The position numbers and the translations under genes were made by a program. Positions 1-6,867 of a DNA stretch of 8,212 nucleotides are shown piece by piece. The notes beneath the pieces were generated by a model. That model was not told where the DNA came from and did not search any database. It saw only the letters and a program-made list of their open reading frames with translations. Source of the stretch: Anaerolineales bacterium UBA3499 (lineage in GTDB: Bacteria; Chloroflexota; Anaerolineae; Anaerolineales; UBA11657); the NCBI GenBank assembly GCA_002377585.1, contig DFQC01000056.1:1-8212 (forward strand), in the 5' to 3' direction. Positions within the stretch are counted from its first letter, which is position 1. Each line of letters starts with the position of its first letter.

Positions 1-327
1 TTGGGTCGGTTTGCAGTTCGCACGTTCAATCCTGATCAGGTATTAAGCAACATAACTGAAGGTGCCAAGAATGCCATGAATAATGGTGCACCACCATTAG
101 AGGTATCATTACCTGTAACTATTAGTATTGATTTCTTGCGGTCTGCTGAAGCTGATATGGCAGAGATGGTTCCGGGTTCTGTTAGGTCTTCTGCTCGTAC
201 AGTACAATATGTCCATGAAGATCCTGATACAGCATTTCAAGCTTTGCAAGCTATGGTAGCTTTGGCGGGAATAGCAGCTAGTAGATGGGCAAGCGGTCTT
301 TATAAGTCAGGGGATTCGGTCGTATAA
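1..327 (+). CDS. M55-family metallopeptidase (D-aminopeptidase DppA-like), C-terminal part only
   Basis: This is the last 108 codons of a gene that enters the window already open, so the TTG at base 1 is an internal codon and not a supported start. The tail matches the C-terminal half of M55 peptidases: a beta strand (SLPVTISIDF, about residues 36-45 of the visible part), then 'MVPGSVRSSARTVQY', which fits the family pattern of Pro-Gly, Arg, Arg-Thr-Val and an aromatic, then an Ala-rich final helix. The family is known for zinc-dependent removal of N-terminal D-amino acids from peptides; B. subtilis DppA (about 274 residues) is the type member. The metal ligands lie in the missing N-terminal part, so activity cannot be judged here. 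The gene ends with TAA, 101 bases before a DppB-like permease, which mirrors the dppA-dppB-dppC order of B. subtilis. It probably acts in the cytoplasm on imported peptides (inference). Confidence 0.82.
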   Translation: MGRFAVRTFNPDQVLSNITEGAKNAMNNGAPPLEVSLPVTISIDFLRSAEADMAEMVPGSVRSSARTVQYVHEDPDTAFQALQAMVALAGIAASRWASGLYKSGDSVV

Positions 328-428
328 TCCTCGGTTTTGGTAAGATTACTAATTTTTAGACATAAATAATAAAAGAGTTTAAATCAATTACTGTAGATAA
401 TGAAAAAGGATTTGGCAGGTGAATAATT

Positions 429-1346
429 GTGGCTAGATACATAGTTTCGCGACTTGGTCAGATGGTAATTACGATGTTTATAGTGTCATTGTTGGTTTTC
501 TTTATGATTCGATTAAAAGGAGACCCTATTACCATAATGGCCCCTCCTCATTTTAATGAAGAACAGGTGGAAGCTTTACGTCGTGCTTGGGGTTTTGATA
601 AACCTCTTACTGAGCAATATTGGGTCTTTCTTACGAAGGCTGTGACTGGAGATTTTGGTAAATCGATGTCACACAATACTGGGGCAATGGGTTTGGTTAT
701 GAGTAGATTAAGGCTAACTTATCTATTGGCGGGCGTCTCTGCTATCATCGGAATAGTGATTGCAGTTCCTTTGGGAGTGCTTTCTGCTTTGTACAGAAAC
801 AGTCCTCTAGATGTGACTGTATCTGCATTGGCATCATTAGGGACGGCAATGCCCAATTTCTGGTTGGGACTAATGCTAATCATAGTGTTTTCTGTACAAT
901 TGAGATGGTTCCCAGTGTTTGGGCATGAGGGTATACGTTCGATTGTGCTGCCAGCGACTTGTCTTGGAACTGGGATGGCCGCTAGACTGTCAAGGCTGAC
1001 CCGGTCTGCGATGCTTGAAGCTCTTAGACAGGATTACATGCGGACAGCTAGGAGTAAAGGGTTAACACCTAAACGCGTTAATGTAGTACATGCTTTGAGA
1101 AATGCCTTAATTCCAGTAGTTACAGCACTTGGTCTGCAGTTGGGGTGGCTATTAGGTGGATCGGTAATAGTTGAATCAGTATTCGCATGGCCTGGTTTGG
1201 GACGTCTGGTTATTGAGTCTATACACGTGCGCGATATTACAGTGGTACAGGCTGCTGTCTTTTGGTTTGCTCTAAGTTTTATTTTGATCAATCTTGTTGT
1301 AGATTTACTATACTCGGTTATTGACCCAAGAGTAAAAATTGAGTGA
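429..1346 (+). CDS. dppB: Dpp/Opp-type ABC transporter permease, DppB-like (first pair)
   Basis: This 305-residue protein has the usual DppB/OppB length and is an inner-membrane channel half of a peptide (or nickel/glutathione-like) importer. Membrane segments are visible at about residues 11-28, 98-121, 130-157, 170-190, 226-250 and 271-295, with a large external loop between the first two. The ATPase-docking EAA loop lies at about 201-224 (DYMRTARSKGL, then HALRNALIPV). The family C terminus is intact: 'VFAWPGLGRLV', 'RDITVVQ' and 'DLLYSVIDPRVK'. The GTG start is fixed by an in-frame TGA at 420-422 and has an AGGTGA ribosome binding site at 417-422, six bases away. It is followed after 71 bases by its DppC-like partner. 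The fold and role are certain; the substrate cannot be told from sequence, and GsiC/OppB would be equally valid names. Confidence 0.95.
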   Translation: MARYIVSRLGQMVITMFIVSLLVFFMIRLKGDPITIMAPPHFNEEQVEALRRAWGFDKPLTEQYWVFLTKAVTGDFGKSMSHNTGAMGLVMSRLRLTYLLAGVSAIIGIVIAVPLGVLSALYRNSPLDVTVSALASLGTAMPNFWLGLMLIIVFSVQLRWFPVFGHEGIRSIVLPATCLGTGMAARLSRLTRSAMLEALRQDYMRTARSKGLTPKRVNVVHALRNALIPVVTALGLQLGWLLGGSVIVESVFAWPGLGRLVIESIHVRDITVVQAAVFWFALSFILINLVVDLLYSVIDPRVKIE

Positions 1347-1417
1347 TTGATACAACATGTTAATGGACTATTTTGTGTTGGATAAAAATGTAGATTATAG
1401 GAGAGTGTAATTAAGCT

Positions 1418-2278
1418 GTGAGTACTATATTCGACAGGCTACGGGGAAGACGTTTAACAGGTGTTGGGACTATTGGTTTAATTATTGTAAGTCTAGTTGT
1501 GATTTTAGCTATTATTGGGCCGTACATAGCGCCTCATGATGCAATTCAACATAATTTAAAGGCGCGTTACGCACCGCTGGGATATACCGATCCTGAACAT
1601 GGAACTTATTGGCTTGGCACTGACCAGTTGGGTCGGGACATACTGAGCCGGATTATTGCTGGATGTAGGGTTTCAGTGATCGTCAGTATTTTTGCAGTAT
1701 TTATTGCAGGTTCTATTGGGGTCTCTTATGGTTTGATTGCAGGATTTGTAGGAGGATGGGTAGATCAGATAATGATGCGTATTGCTGATGCCTTACTTAG
1801 CATACCATTCATTGTGTTAGTAGTTGCTATTTCAGGTGTAGTTGGAGCTGGGATTGTGACTCTAATTCTTATATTGGGATTCACAGGCTGGGTGACCTAT
1901 GCTCGGGTTACACGTGGTGAAGTTTTGGTAGCTAAAGAACTTGATTATGTCATTGCTGCAACAGTAGTAGGTCAATCTAAAGTACGAATCATGTTTCAAC
2001 ATATTTTGCCAAACGTGATGTCTTCAGCGGTTGTGCTGGCTGCATTACAAGTGGGTGTGACAATTATTGCTGAGTCGTCGCTTAGCTTTCTTGGGTTAGG
2101 GGTTCAGCCGCCCTCTGTTACTTGGGGCCTGATGCTTGCGGACGGACGGGCTTCAATTGGTAGCGCATGGTGGATGACTACCTTTCCTGGTGTTGCTATA
2201 ACGATTGTAGTATTGGGAGTAGTATTCTTAGGTGATTGGATGCGTGATGTACTTGATCCGCGTTTGCGTGGCGAGTAA
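1418..2278 (+). CDS. dppC: Dpp/Opp-type ABC transporter permease, DppC-like (first pair)
   Basis: This 286-residue protein is the second channel half and should pair with the DppB-like product just upstream. It has the OppC-type N-terminal membrane segment (about residues 16-36), the hallmark LGTDQLGRDILSR (66-78), further segments at about 86-110, 143-163, 203-225 and 252-272, and the EAA loop at about 171-198 (ELDYVIAATVVG, then FQHILPN). The C-terminal family signatures are present: 'ESSLSFLGLGVQPP' with the conserved Glu at 219, 'WGLML', 'FPG' and 'DVLDPRLRG'. The GTG start is bounded by an in-frame TAA at 1412-1414. The only good ribosome binding site, AGGAG at 1399-1403, lies 14 bases from the start, which is unusually far, so translation may be modest. 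No ATPase gene follows; the next gene is an aminotransferase. Confidence 0.95.
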   Translation: MSTIFDRLRGRRLTGVGTIGLIIVSLVVILAIIGPYIAPHDAIQHNLKARYAPLGYTDPEHGTYWLGTDQLGRDILSRIIAGCRVSVIVSIFAVFIAGSIGVSYGLIAGFVGGWVDQIMMRIADALLSIPFIVLVVAISGVVGAGIVTLILILGFTGWVTYARVTRGEVLVAKELDYVIAATVVGQSKVRIMFQHILPNVMSSAVVLAALQVGVTIIAESSLSFLGLGVQPPSVTWGLMLADGRASIGSAWWMTTFPGVAITIVVLGVVFLGDWMRDVLDPRLRGE

Positions 2279-2351
2279 ATTTTTTAGATCAACTGTAATC
2301 ATCAAGATGAGGCTTCAGTGTGTCAGGTTTGTATAGATAACTAATGGAAAT

Positions 2352-3491
2352 ATGAACAATTATCGGATTCCGCGTTCATTAGTGCATTTGACTCATAAGG
2401 ATATGCACAGCGATATTATAAGCAGGTTTGAACATGTGTTGTTGTCTGAGTACTCAGTTGGTGCTCATGTAGCTGGTGCACAACTGGAACAAGAGTTTGT
2501 ACAACATATTGGCCACAAATATGCTACTGGCGTCCATTCTGCCACTATGGGGATGTTAATCGGACTTCGAGCATGTGGTGTGGGAGATGGTGATGAGGTT
2601 ATTACTGTGGGTAACTCTGATATATCTACGACTGCGGCTATCCATAATGTAGGTGCACGTTCGATATTGTGCGATATCAAACTTGATGACTATACTATTG
2701 ACCCAGATAAGGTAGAAGATCTGATAACTGACCGCACAACGGCAATTTTGCCTGTAGATATGTATGGTCATCCTTCTGATGTTAAGGCTTTACGGGTAAT
2801 AGCTGACAAACACAATCTTGCTATTGTTCAAGATGCAGCTCTTGCTCTTGGAGCAAAAGATCATGGACTTGAAATAGGTTCATTTGCTGATGTGGCAGTA
2901 TTTAGTTTTGCTCCGCTTAAGCCTATGGGTTCGCTTGGTAATGGTGGGATGATTGCTACTAGTTCTCCAGAGATACACCGTCTAATTCATCTACTCACAG
3001 GATATGGGCACTCAGGAGTGTTCGAGGGTCTAGAACTTGGTCACCAAGATCATATCGATGAAGGTTACAATGTGCCTATAGATCCGTTTCAAGCTTCATT
3101 GGTCAGTGCTAAGCTCCCTAGATTGTCTGAGTGGACAGCGAGAAGGCGGGAGATTGTTGGTATGTATGTCGACAAATTATCAGGTCCTGGATTGCATATA
3201 CCAACTTTCCGGCCTAGCTCAGAACCTACTTTTAGGTGTTTCACAATTTGTGTGAAAGACCAAGGTCGTATTCTTAGTATCTTACGTGAAAATGGAGTAG
3301 AAGCAGTCTTGCATTATGTACCACCTGTGTATAAACAGTCTGTATACAAAGACACTATGCTGGCTGATTTTGAATTACCAGTCACTGATCAAGTAACAGA
3401 TTCACTTTTGTGTTTGCCAGTTAGTCCCGAATTGTTTGATGATCAAGTGTTGGACGTCATACAGATAGTCAATGATGCGTTGGCTTCCTAA
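2352..3491 (+). CDS. DegT/DnrJ/EryC1/StrS-family PLP-dependent aminotransferase
   Basis: At 379 residues this has the full family length and fold-type-I layout. The N-terminal region holds 'VHSATMGMLIGL' (61-72), the site that normally reads Ser-Gly-Thr and binds the PLP phosphate, followed by 'GVGDGDEVI'. The pyridine-binding Asp is D161 in 'VQDAALALGA'. The Schiff-base lysine is K190 in 'FSFAPLKPMGSLGNGG'. The C-terminal domain has 'GYNVPIDPFQASLVSAKL', then 'HYVPPVY' and 'LCLPVSPELF'. Known members transaminate keto-sugars attached to nucleotides, usually with glutamate. Three usually conserved spots differ: Ala64 for Gly, Leu164 where Gln, His or Glu is usual next to the PLP ring, and Val-Pro where the family has Ser-Arg after 'GYN'. 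The start is fixed by an in-frame TAG at 2334-2336; the ribosome binding site is weak. It sits alone among transporter genes with no sugar-nucleotide genes, so its substrate is unknown and may not be a sugar. Confidence 0.88.
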   Translation: MNNYRIPRSLVHLTHKDMHSDIISRFEHVLLSEYSVGAHVAGAQLEQEFVQHIGHKYATGVHSATMGMLIGLRACGVGDGDEVITVGNSDISTTAAIHNVGARSILCDIKLDDYTIDPDKVEDLITDRTTAILPVDMYGHPSDVKALRVIADKHNLAIVQDAALALGAKDHGLEIGSFADVAVFSFAPLKPMGSLGNGGMIATSSPEIHRLIHLLTGYGHSGVFEGLELGHQDHIDEGYNVPIDPFQASLVSAKLPRLSEWTARRREIVGMYVDKLSGPGLHIPTFRPSSEPTFRCFTICVKDQGRILSILRENGVEAVLHYVPPVYKQSVYKDTMLADFELPVTDQVTDSLLCLPVSPELFDDQVLDVIQIVNDALAS

Positions 3492-3579
3492 TCTTACGTG
3501 GGATGATATCAATTTGTTCTAATCAACAAACACGGTTAAATAATAGCTGTTTTGTGAATTGTGTAAATGAGGAATCAGC

Positions 3580-4752
3580 ATGGATGAAATAATTGCTCAG
3601 CAATTGGTGTCTATTGCACTTGCTCTTGATGATCGTTTGGGAAAGCAGCATGGATTGTACCCTTTACTTACTCGCGAAGTTTATTCATACAATATTGAAC
3701 CTATTGCCAGCGAATGGAATGTATTGTCTGAAGCTATAAAAGATCTGCAGGATGAACTTTCTAGCCACAGTGGAGATAGAGTTGAGTATTGTAAAGATCT
3801 GTTGTCTGCTTTTGCTATGATGGTAAGAGAGGGACAGGGAGAACAAATTAGCTATGCAGATAGAATTGCAGCTTATATCCAAGTGCCAGCGAAGAAAGTA
3901 CCTGTTGCTCATGTAGATCAAATTCGTCTTGATCTTATTGCAGCTCTTCAGGATTCTGGATATACAAACGGGTTGATCGGTTCCATTAATGATTGGAAAA
4001 ATTTTCAAGCTGTTGAATCGGGAGACTTGCTCCGACTTGGTAACAAATACATGCAGCAGTCGTTACATAGGTGCGCAGAAATGGACTTAGGTGTTCCTGA
4101 TCAACACATAATTGATTTGGAGTTTCCTGTTAATTATCCGTATAGGGGTTATAGTGACTATCAAGGAAATTATAGGGGACAAGTGTTTATGAGCGCTGAT
4201 ATCGAATGGCAACGGGCAGGAATAAAACAAGTTGTGATGCATGAGAGCATACCAGGCCATCAAGCTTTTAGTGCTATAAGAGATAAATTGTACAGGAGTA
4301 ATTCACTGGGTATAGAAGGTACTTTGTACTTTGCCAATACTCCTTTTACTGCTCTTGTAGAAGGTATTTGCGAAGTGGGACAACAGCTACTTGGTTTGAT
4401 GACGACTGAAGATGATATGATTTATGATCTATATAATCGATACACATCAGCTATAGCCACCAACTTATGTTTTAGTTGTCATTTGGAAGGCATGAGTCCC
4501 GAGGATGCTAAACTTGAACTTATGGAATCAACAGGTGTATCAAGGTCGTTTGCTGATCAGAAACTAGGTTTTATCATGCATCCAGTATGGTGCACTTCTT
4601 TTCCTCACTATTGGTATGGACGGGAGCTAATCAGAAAGGTTTATCTTGAGCGATTAATGGCACCAGAAGAAATCCTCAAGACTATATATTCTGAACCACA
4701 TACAGTACGTACATTTTGTGAAAAGTTGGAGATAGACTACAATTTGGAGTAA
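3580..4752 (+). CDS. DUF885-type putative zinc metallopeptidase, short form
   Basis: This 390-residue protein carries HESIPGH at residues 221-227, matching the HExxPGH signature of the DUF885 family, whose members are predicted zinc peptidases. The two His and Glu222 are likely metal and catalytic residues. A downstream Glu, E261 in 'VEGICEVG', fits the family's EGW site for the third ligand, although Trp is replaced by Ile. H301 in 'CHLEGMSPEDA' and 'HYWYGRELI' near the C terminus fit the later conserved blocks. No signal peptide or membrane segment is visible, so it is probably cytoplasmic. Typical DUF885 proteins are about 550-600 residues, so this one lacks a large part of the N-terminal region. 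The start is real: an in-frame TGA is at 3568-3570 and a GAGGA ribosome binding site at 3569-3573. A CxxCH cluster at 297-301 is unusual. A role in cutting imported peptides is inferred from its neighbours. Confidence 0.8.
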   Translation: MDEIIAQQLVSIALALDDRLGKQHGLYPLLTREVYSYNIEPIASEWNVLSEAIKDLQDELSSHSGDRVEYCKDLLSAFAMMVREGQGEQISYADRIAAYIQVPAKKVPVAHVDQIRLDLIAALQDSGYTNGLIGSINDWKNFQAVESGDLLRLGNKYMQQSLHRCAEMDLGVPDQHIIDLEFPVNYPYRGYSDYQGNYRGQVFMSADIEWQRAGIKQVVMHESIPGHQAFSAIRDKLYRSNSLGIEGTLYFANTPFTALVEGICEVGQQLLGLMTTEDDMIYDLYNRYTSAIATNLCFSCHLEGMSPEDAKLELMESTGVSRSFADQKLGFIMHPVWCTSFPHYWYGRELIRKVYLERLMAPEEILKTIYSEPHTVRTFCEKLEIDYNLE

Positions 4753-4899
4753 ATTCCACATTGTAAGAAGGTATTTATATGTCAGGTGATTTGGAATAGT
4801 ATCAATCGACTGAATGTATTATACTGGTTTGGCTATCTGATTATAGTTTGATCTCATACTCTGAGTGTATTTGTTATTTAAACTTATATTGGAATTAAT
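4753..4899 (+). promoter_or_regulatory. 147-base intergenic region upstream of the second permease pair
   Basis: No small ORF of note is seen in this gap. TATACT (4820-4825), overlapping TATTAT (4817-4822), could serve as a -10 element, but the only TTG-type -35 upstream (TTGGAA, 4791-4796) is 20-23 bases away, longer than the usual 16-18. An ATTCCA/TGGAAT inverted pair (4753-4758 and 4792-4797) and an imperfect palindrome at 4856-4870 are also present. The gap size would allow an independent promoter for the second permease pair; the sequence evidence is weak. Confidence 0.25.
4856..4870. repeat. 15-base imperfect palindrome, possible operator
   Basis: ATACTCTGAGTGTAT is symmetric around G4863, with six of seven base pairs matching and a single T/T mismatch. 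It lies 29 bases before the start of the second DppB-like gene and downstream of a possible -10 box, which is a plausible place for a dimeric regulator to bind. In AT-rich DNA a palindrome of this size can arise by chance. Confidence 0.25.
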
Positions 4900-5817
4900 A
4901 TGGCAGCTTATGTAATTAGAAGGTTGTTTATCAGTATTCCCACCGTGTTTCTTGTAGTGACAGCGGTGTTTTTTGCTTTTCAAGTCATACCTGGAGATGC
5001 GGCTCGCATGTATGCAGGGGATCAGGCGTCAGTAGCTGCTGTGGAAGCTATAAGGGTTGAGCTAGGATTGGATCAGCCAGTAAGTGTTCAATATTTATCT
5101 TATCTCAAAAGACTTGTCTCCGGTGATTTAGGTATTTCGTTTATTACTCGTAGGCCTGTTACTGTAGAAATAGGGACTAGGTTCGCTAATACTGCTATTC
5201 TGGCTTTTGGAGCAATCATATTGTCGACTTTACTTGGGATATTCATGGGTGTTGTGGCTGCGCTTAATAGGGGTAAATGGTTAGATTATTTTCTGAGTGT
5301 ACTGGCTGTTGGTGGGATATCTATTCCAGTGTTTTGGTTAGGACTGTTACTGATGTTTCTCTTTAGCTTGAAATTGCATTGGCTTCCTACAGCTGGAAAT
5401 GCTACTTGGCAGCATTATATAATGCCTACGTTCTGTCTATCAGTGTATTCTGTTGCATTTATTACTCGTATGGCACGATCGACTGTTCTCGATGTTTTGG
5501 GCAGTGATTATGTAAGGACTGCTCAGTCGAAAGGTCTGAGAGAAAAGATTATCAATATGAGACATGTTGTTCGTAATGCATTAATTCCATTGATTACCAC
5601 TGTAGGTTTGCGGTTTGGATATATGTTAGGCGGTGCTGTTGTTACTGAGACGGTTTTTGCATGGCCTGGAGTAGGACGATTGCTTGTAATTGCGGTTACT
5701 CAGCGAGACATCCCTGTTGTACAGGGTATTCTCTTAGTGTTTGCTAGTATGTTTCTGTTGGTGAATATTATTGTGGACGTATTGTATAGTGTAGCAGATC
5801 CGAGACTGTCATATTAG
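4900..5817 (+). CDS. dppB: Dpp/Opp-type ABC transporter permease, DppB-like (second pair)
   Basis: This is a second DppB-type channel half, 305 residues like the first copy but clearly diverged from it. The first membrane segment is at about residues 8-28, followed by an external loop with 'LGLDQPVSVQYLSYL' and 'GDLGISF', which is a more standard family loop than in the first copy. Further membrane segments are at about 98-120, 130-155, 172-190, 228-250 and 272-295. The EAA loop is at about 200-225 (DYVRTAQSKGL, then RHVVRNALIPL). The C terminus has 'VFAWPGVGRLL', 'RDIPVVQG' and 'DVLYSVADPRLSY'. The ATG start is bounded by an in-frame TAA at 4879-4881 and has only a weak GGA-type ribosome binding site. 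It is tightly linked (13 bases) to the DppC-like gene behind it and precedes a peptide-binding lipoprotein, its likely partner. Confidence 0.95.
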   Translation: MAAYVIRRLFISIPTVFLVVTAVFFAFQVIPGDAARMYAGDQASVAAVEAIRVELGLDQPVSVQYLSYLKRLVSGDLGISFITRRPVTVEIGTRFANTAILAFGAIILSTLLGIFMGVVAALNRGKWLDYFLSVLAVGGISIPVFWLGLLLMFLFSLKLHWLPTAGNATWQHYIMPTFCLSVYSVAFITRMARSTVLDVLGSDYVRTAQSKGLREKIINMRHVVRNALIPLITTVGLRFGYMLGGAVVTETVFAWPGVGRLLVIAVTQRDIPVVQGILLVFASMFLLVNIIVDVLYSVADPRLSY

Positions 5818-5830
5818 ATAGAGCTATGTA

Positions 5831-6658
5831 ATGAACCTCAAATATTTTCTTCGCAACTATCCTACAACGTGTTTAGGTGCGGTTATAGTGTTAGTGTTTT
5901 TAGTGACAGCATTAGGTGCTGAACATTTAGCTCCATATGATCCTAACTGGGTCACCCCAAGACACTCCGTCAGACCACCGGATAGTGAGTATATTTTTGG
6001 TGCTGATCATAATGGCAGAGACATATTAAGTCGGGTTATTTATGGTGCCAGAATATCATTGTTGATATCAATGACTTCGGTAACAGTGGGTCTTATAGTT
6101 GGTGTCAGTTTAGGTGCCTTAGCTGGTTGGAATTCTAAATATGAGCTCGTGATTATGCGTTTAGTAGATATGATGCTCAGTTTTCCTGGACTAATTACAG
6201 CGCTGGCTATTGTTGCTATTCTTGGATCTGGTATAGAGAATGTTATAGCGGCCAATATGGCTTATCAAATTCCGATGTTTGCTAGATTAACGCATGGATT
6301 GGTTCTATCTACAAGACCTAATACCTATGTCATGGCAGCTCGTTCTGTAGGTTTGTCTGACTTCTACATTTTGTTACGTCATATTATGCCGAACATACTT
6401 GGTCCTATAGTTGTACAAGGTAGTTTGTTAATTCCTGATGCCATTATGACAACGTCCGCATTGAGTTTTCTAGGTCTTGGTGTATCACCACCTACGGCTG
6501 AATGGGGAGGAATGTTACAAGACGGAATTAAGTGGTTTAGACTTGCTCCTCATGTCATGCTATTTCCTGGAGGATGCTTGATGTTAACAGTTTTGGGATT
6601 TAACTTGCTAGGCGATGGTTTGAGGCAATGGTTAGATCCACAGCTTCGTATTAACTAG
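5831..6658 (+). CDS. dppC: Dpp/Opp-type ABC transporter permease, DppC-like (second pair)
   Basis: This 275-residue protein completes the second channel. It shows the N-terminal membrane segment (about 13-33), the hallmark FGADHNGRDILSR (56-68), later membrane segments beginning near 76, and the EAA loop at about 160-188 (TYVMAARSVGL, then RHIMPN). The C-terminal signatures 'ALSFLGLGVSPP', 'EWGGMLQDG' and 'LGDGLRQWLDPQLR' are intact. In the segment before 'LSFLG', the usual Glu (E219 in the upstream DppC-like copy) is replaced by Thr208, so the two DppC copies differ at a normally conserved membrane position. The ATG start is bounded by an in-frame TAG at 5819-5821. No strong ribosome binding site is visible, and an ATG-TAA start-stop pair at 5826-5831 overlaps the start; translation is probably coupled to the gene before it. 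Confidence 0.95.
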   Translation: MNLKYFLRNYPTTCLGAVIVLVFLVTALGAEHLAPYDPNWVTPRHSVRPPDSEYIFGADHNGRDILSRVIYGARISLLISMTSVTVGLIVGVSLGALAGWNSKYELVIMRLVDMMLSFPGLITALAIVAILGSGIENVIAANMAYQIPMFARLTHGLVLSTRPNTYVMAARSVGLSDFYILLRHIMPNILGPIVVQGSLLIPDAIMTTSALSFLGLGVSPPTAEWGGMLQDGIKWFRLAPHVMLFPGGCLMLTVLGFNLLGDGLRQWLDPQLRIN

Positions 6659-6693
6659 CATTAGTTGCCATATCGTTGGACACATTTTTTTGG

Positions 6694-6730
6694 TGATTTA
6701 GTTGCATAATTGACAAATACTACTAAATCA
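6694..6730. repeat. 9-bp perfect inverted repeat (19-base spacer)
   Basis: TGATTTAGT at 6694-6702 is the exact reverse complement of ACTAAATCA at 6722-6730. A transcript could fold this into a weak, AU-rich stem, and a T run follows at 6735-6739, so it could help end transcription of the second permease pair. The low GC content and large loop make a classical terminator doubtful. It lies just upstream of an extended -10 box and encloses a perfect TTGACA (6710-6715), so an operator for the binding-protein promoter is an alternative. Confidence 0.4.
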
Positions 6731-6747
6731 GGCATTTTTATTTGATG

Positions 6748-6756
6748 TGGTATAAT
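6748..6756 (+). promoter_or_regulatory. Extended -10 promoter candidate for the binding lipoprotein
   Basis: TGGTATAAT combines a perfect TATAAT (6751-6756) with the TGn extension of extended -10 promoters, which need little or no -35 box. No good -35 lies 16-18 bases upstream; the nearest perfect TTGACA (6710-6715) is 35 bases away. Transcription would start near 6763 and give a leader of about 115 bases before the lipoprotein start. Confidence 0.45.
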
Positions 6757-6808
6757 TTTTTACTTAGAAGTTAGTAAAGTGATAATACGGGTGTCAAACA
6801 TCTTTAGT

Positions 6809-6837
6809 TTGGTCCTGTCTGTATTTCGCTCTATAGT
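6809..6837 (+). promoter_or_regulatory. Second promoter candidate, closer to the binding lipoprotein
   Basis: TTGGTC (6809-6814) and TATAGT (6832-6837) are separated by exactly 17 bases, the ideal spacing, and TATAGT matches TATAAT at five of six positions. The -35 half is weak (three matches). It overlaps the right arm of a small hairpin (CAAAC 6795-6799, GTTTG 6807-6811, extended by two G-U pairs). This is an alternative or additional start site to the extended -10 box upstream. Confidence 0.28.
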
Positions 6838-6867
6838 TTTGCATATTATGTACGCAGCAAAAAAAAT

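Noticed and set aside
1..3. TTG at the window edge as a start codon
   Set aside because: The protein tail is the C-terminal part of an M55 peptidase, so the true start is upstream of the window.
1034..1291. Reverse-strand open frame of 85 codons
   Set aside because: It lies wholly inside the first DppB-like gene, has no family resemblance, and is a shadow of that coding sequence.
2299..2310. TCATCAAGATGA palindrome in the gap before the aminotransferase
   Set aside because: Five pairs around a two-base centre is too short and is expected by chance.
3513..3530. TTTGTT/AACAAA hairpin after the aminotransferase gene as a terminator
   Set aside because: The stem is only six AT-rich pairs and no T run follows, so it is too weak to call.
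3685..4008. Reverse-strand open frame of 107 codons
   Set aside because: It is antisense to the DUF885 gene, with composition typical of a shadow frame and no recognisable domain.
6710..6756. Perfect TTGACA and perfect TATAAT read as one promoter
   Set aside because: The two boxes are 35 bases apart, about twice the allowed spacing, so they cannot form one sigma-70 promoter.
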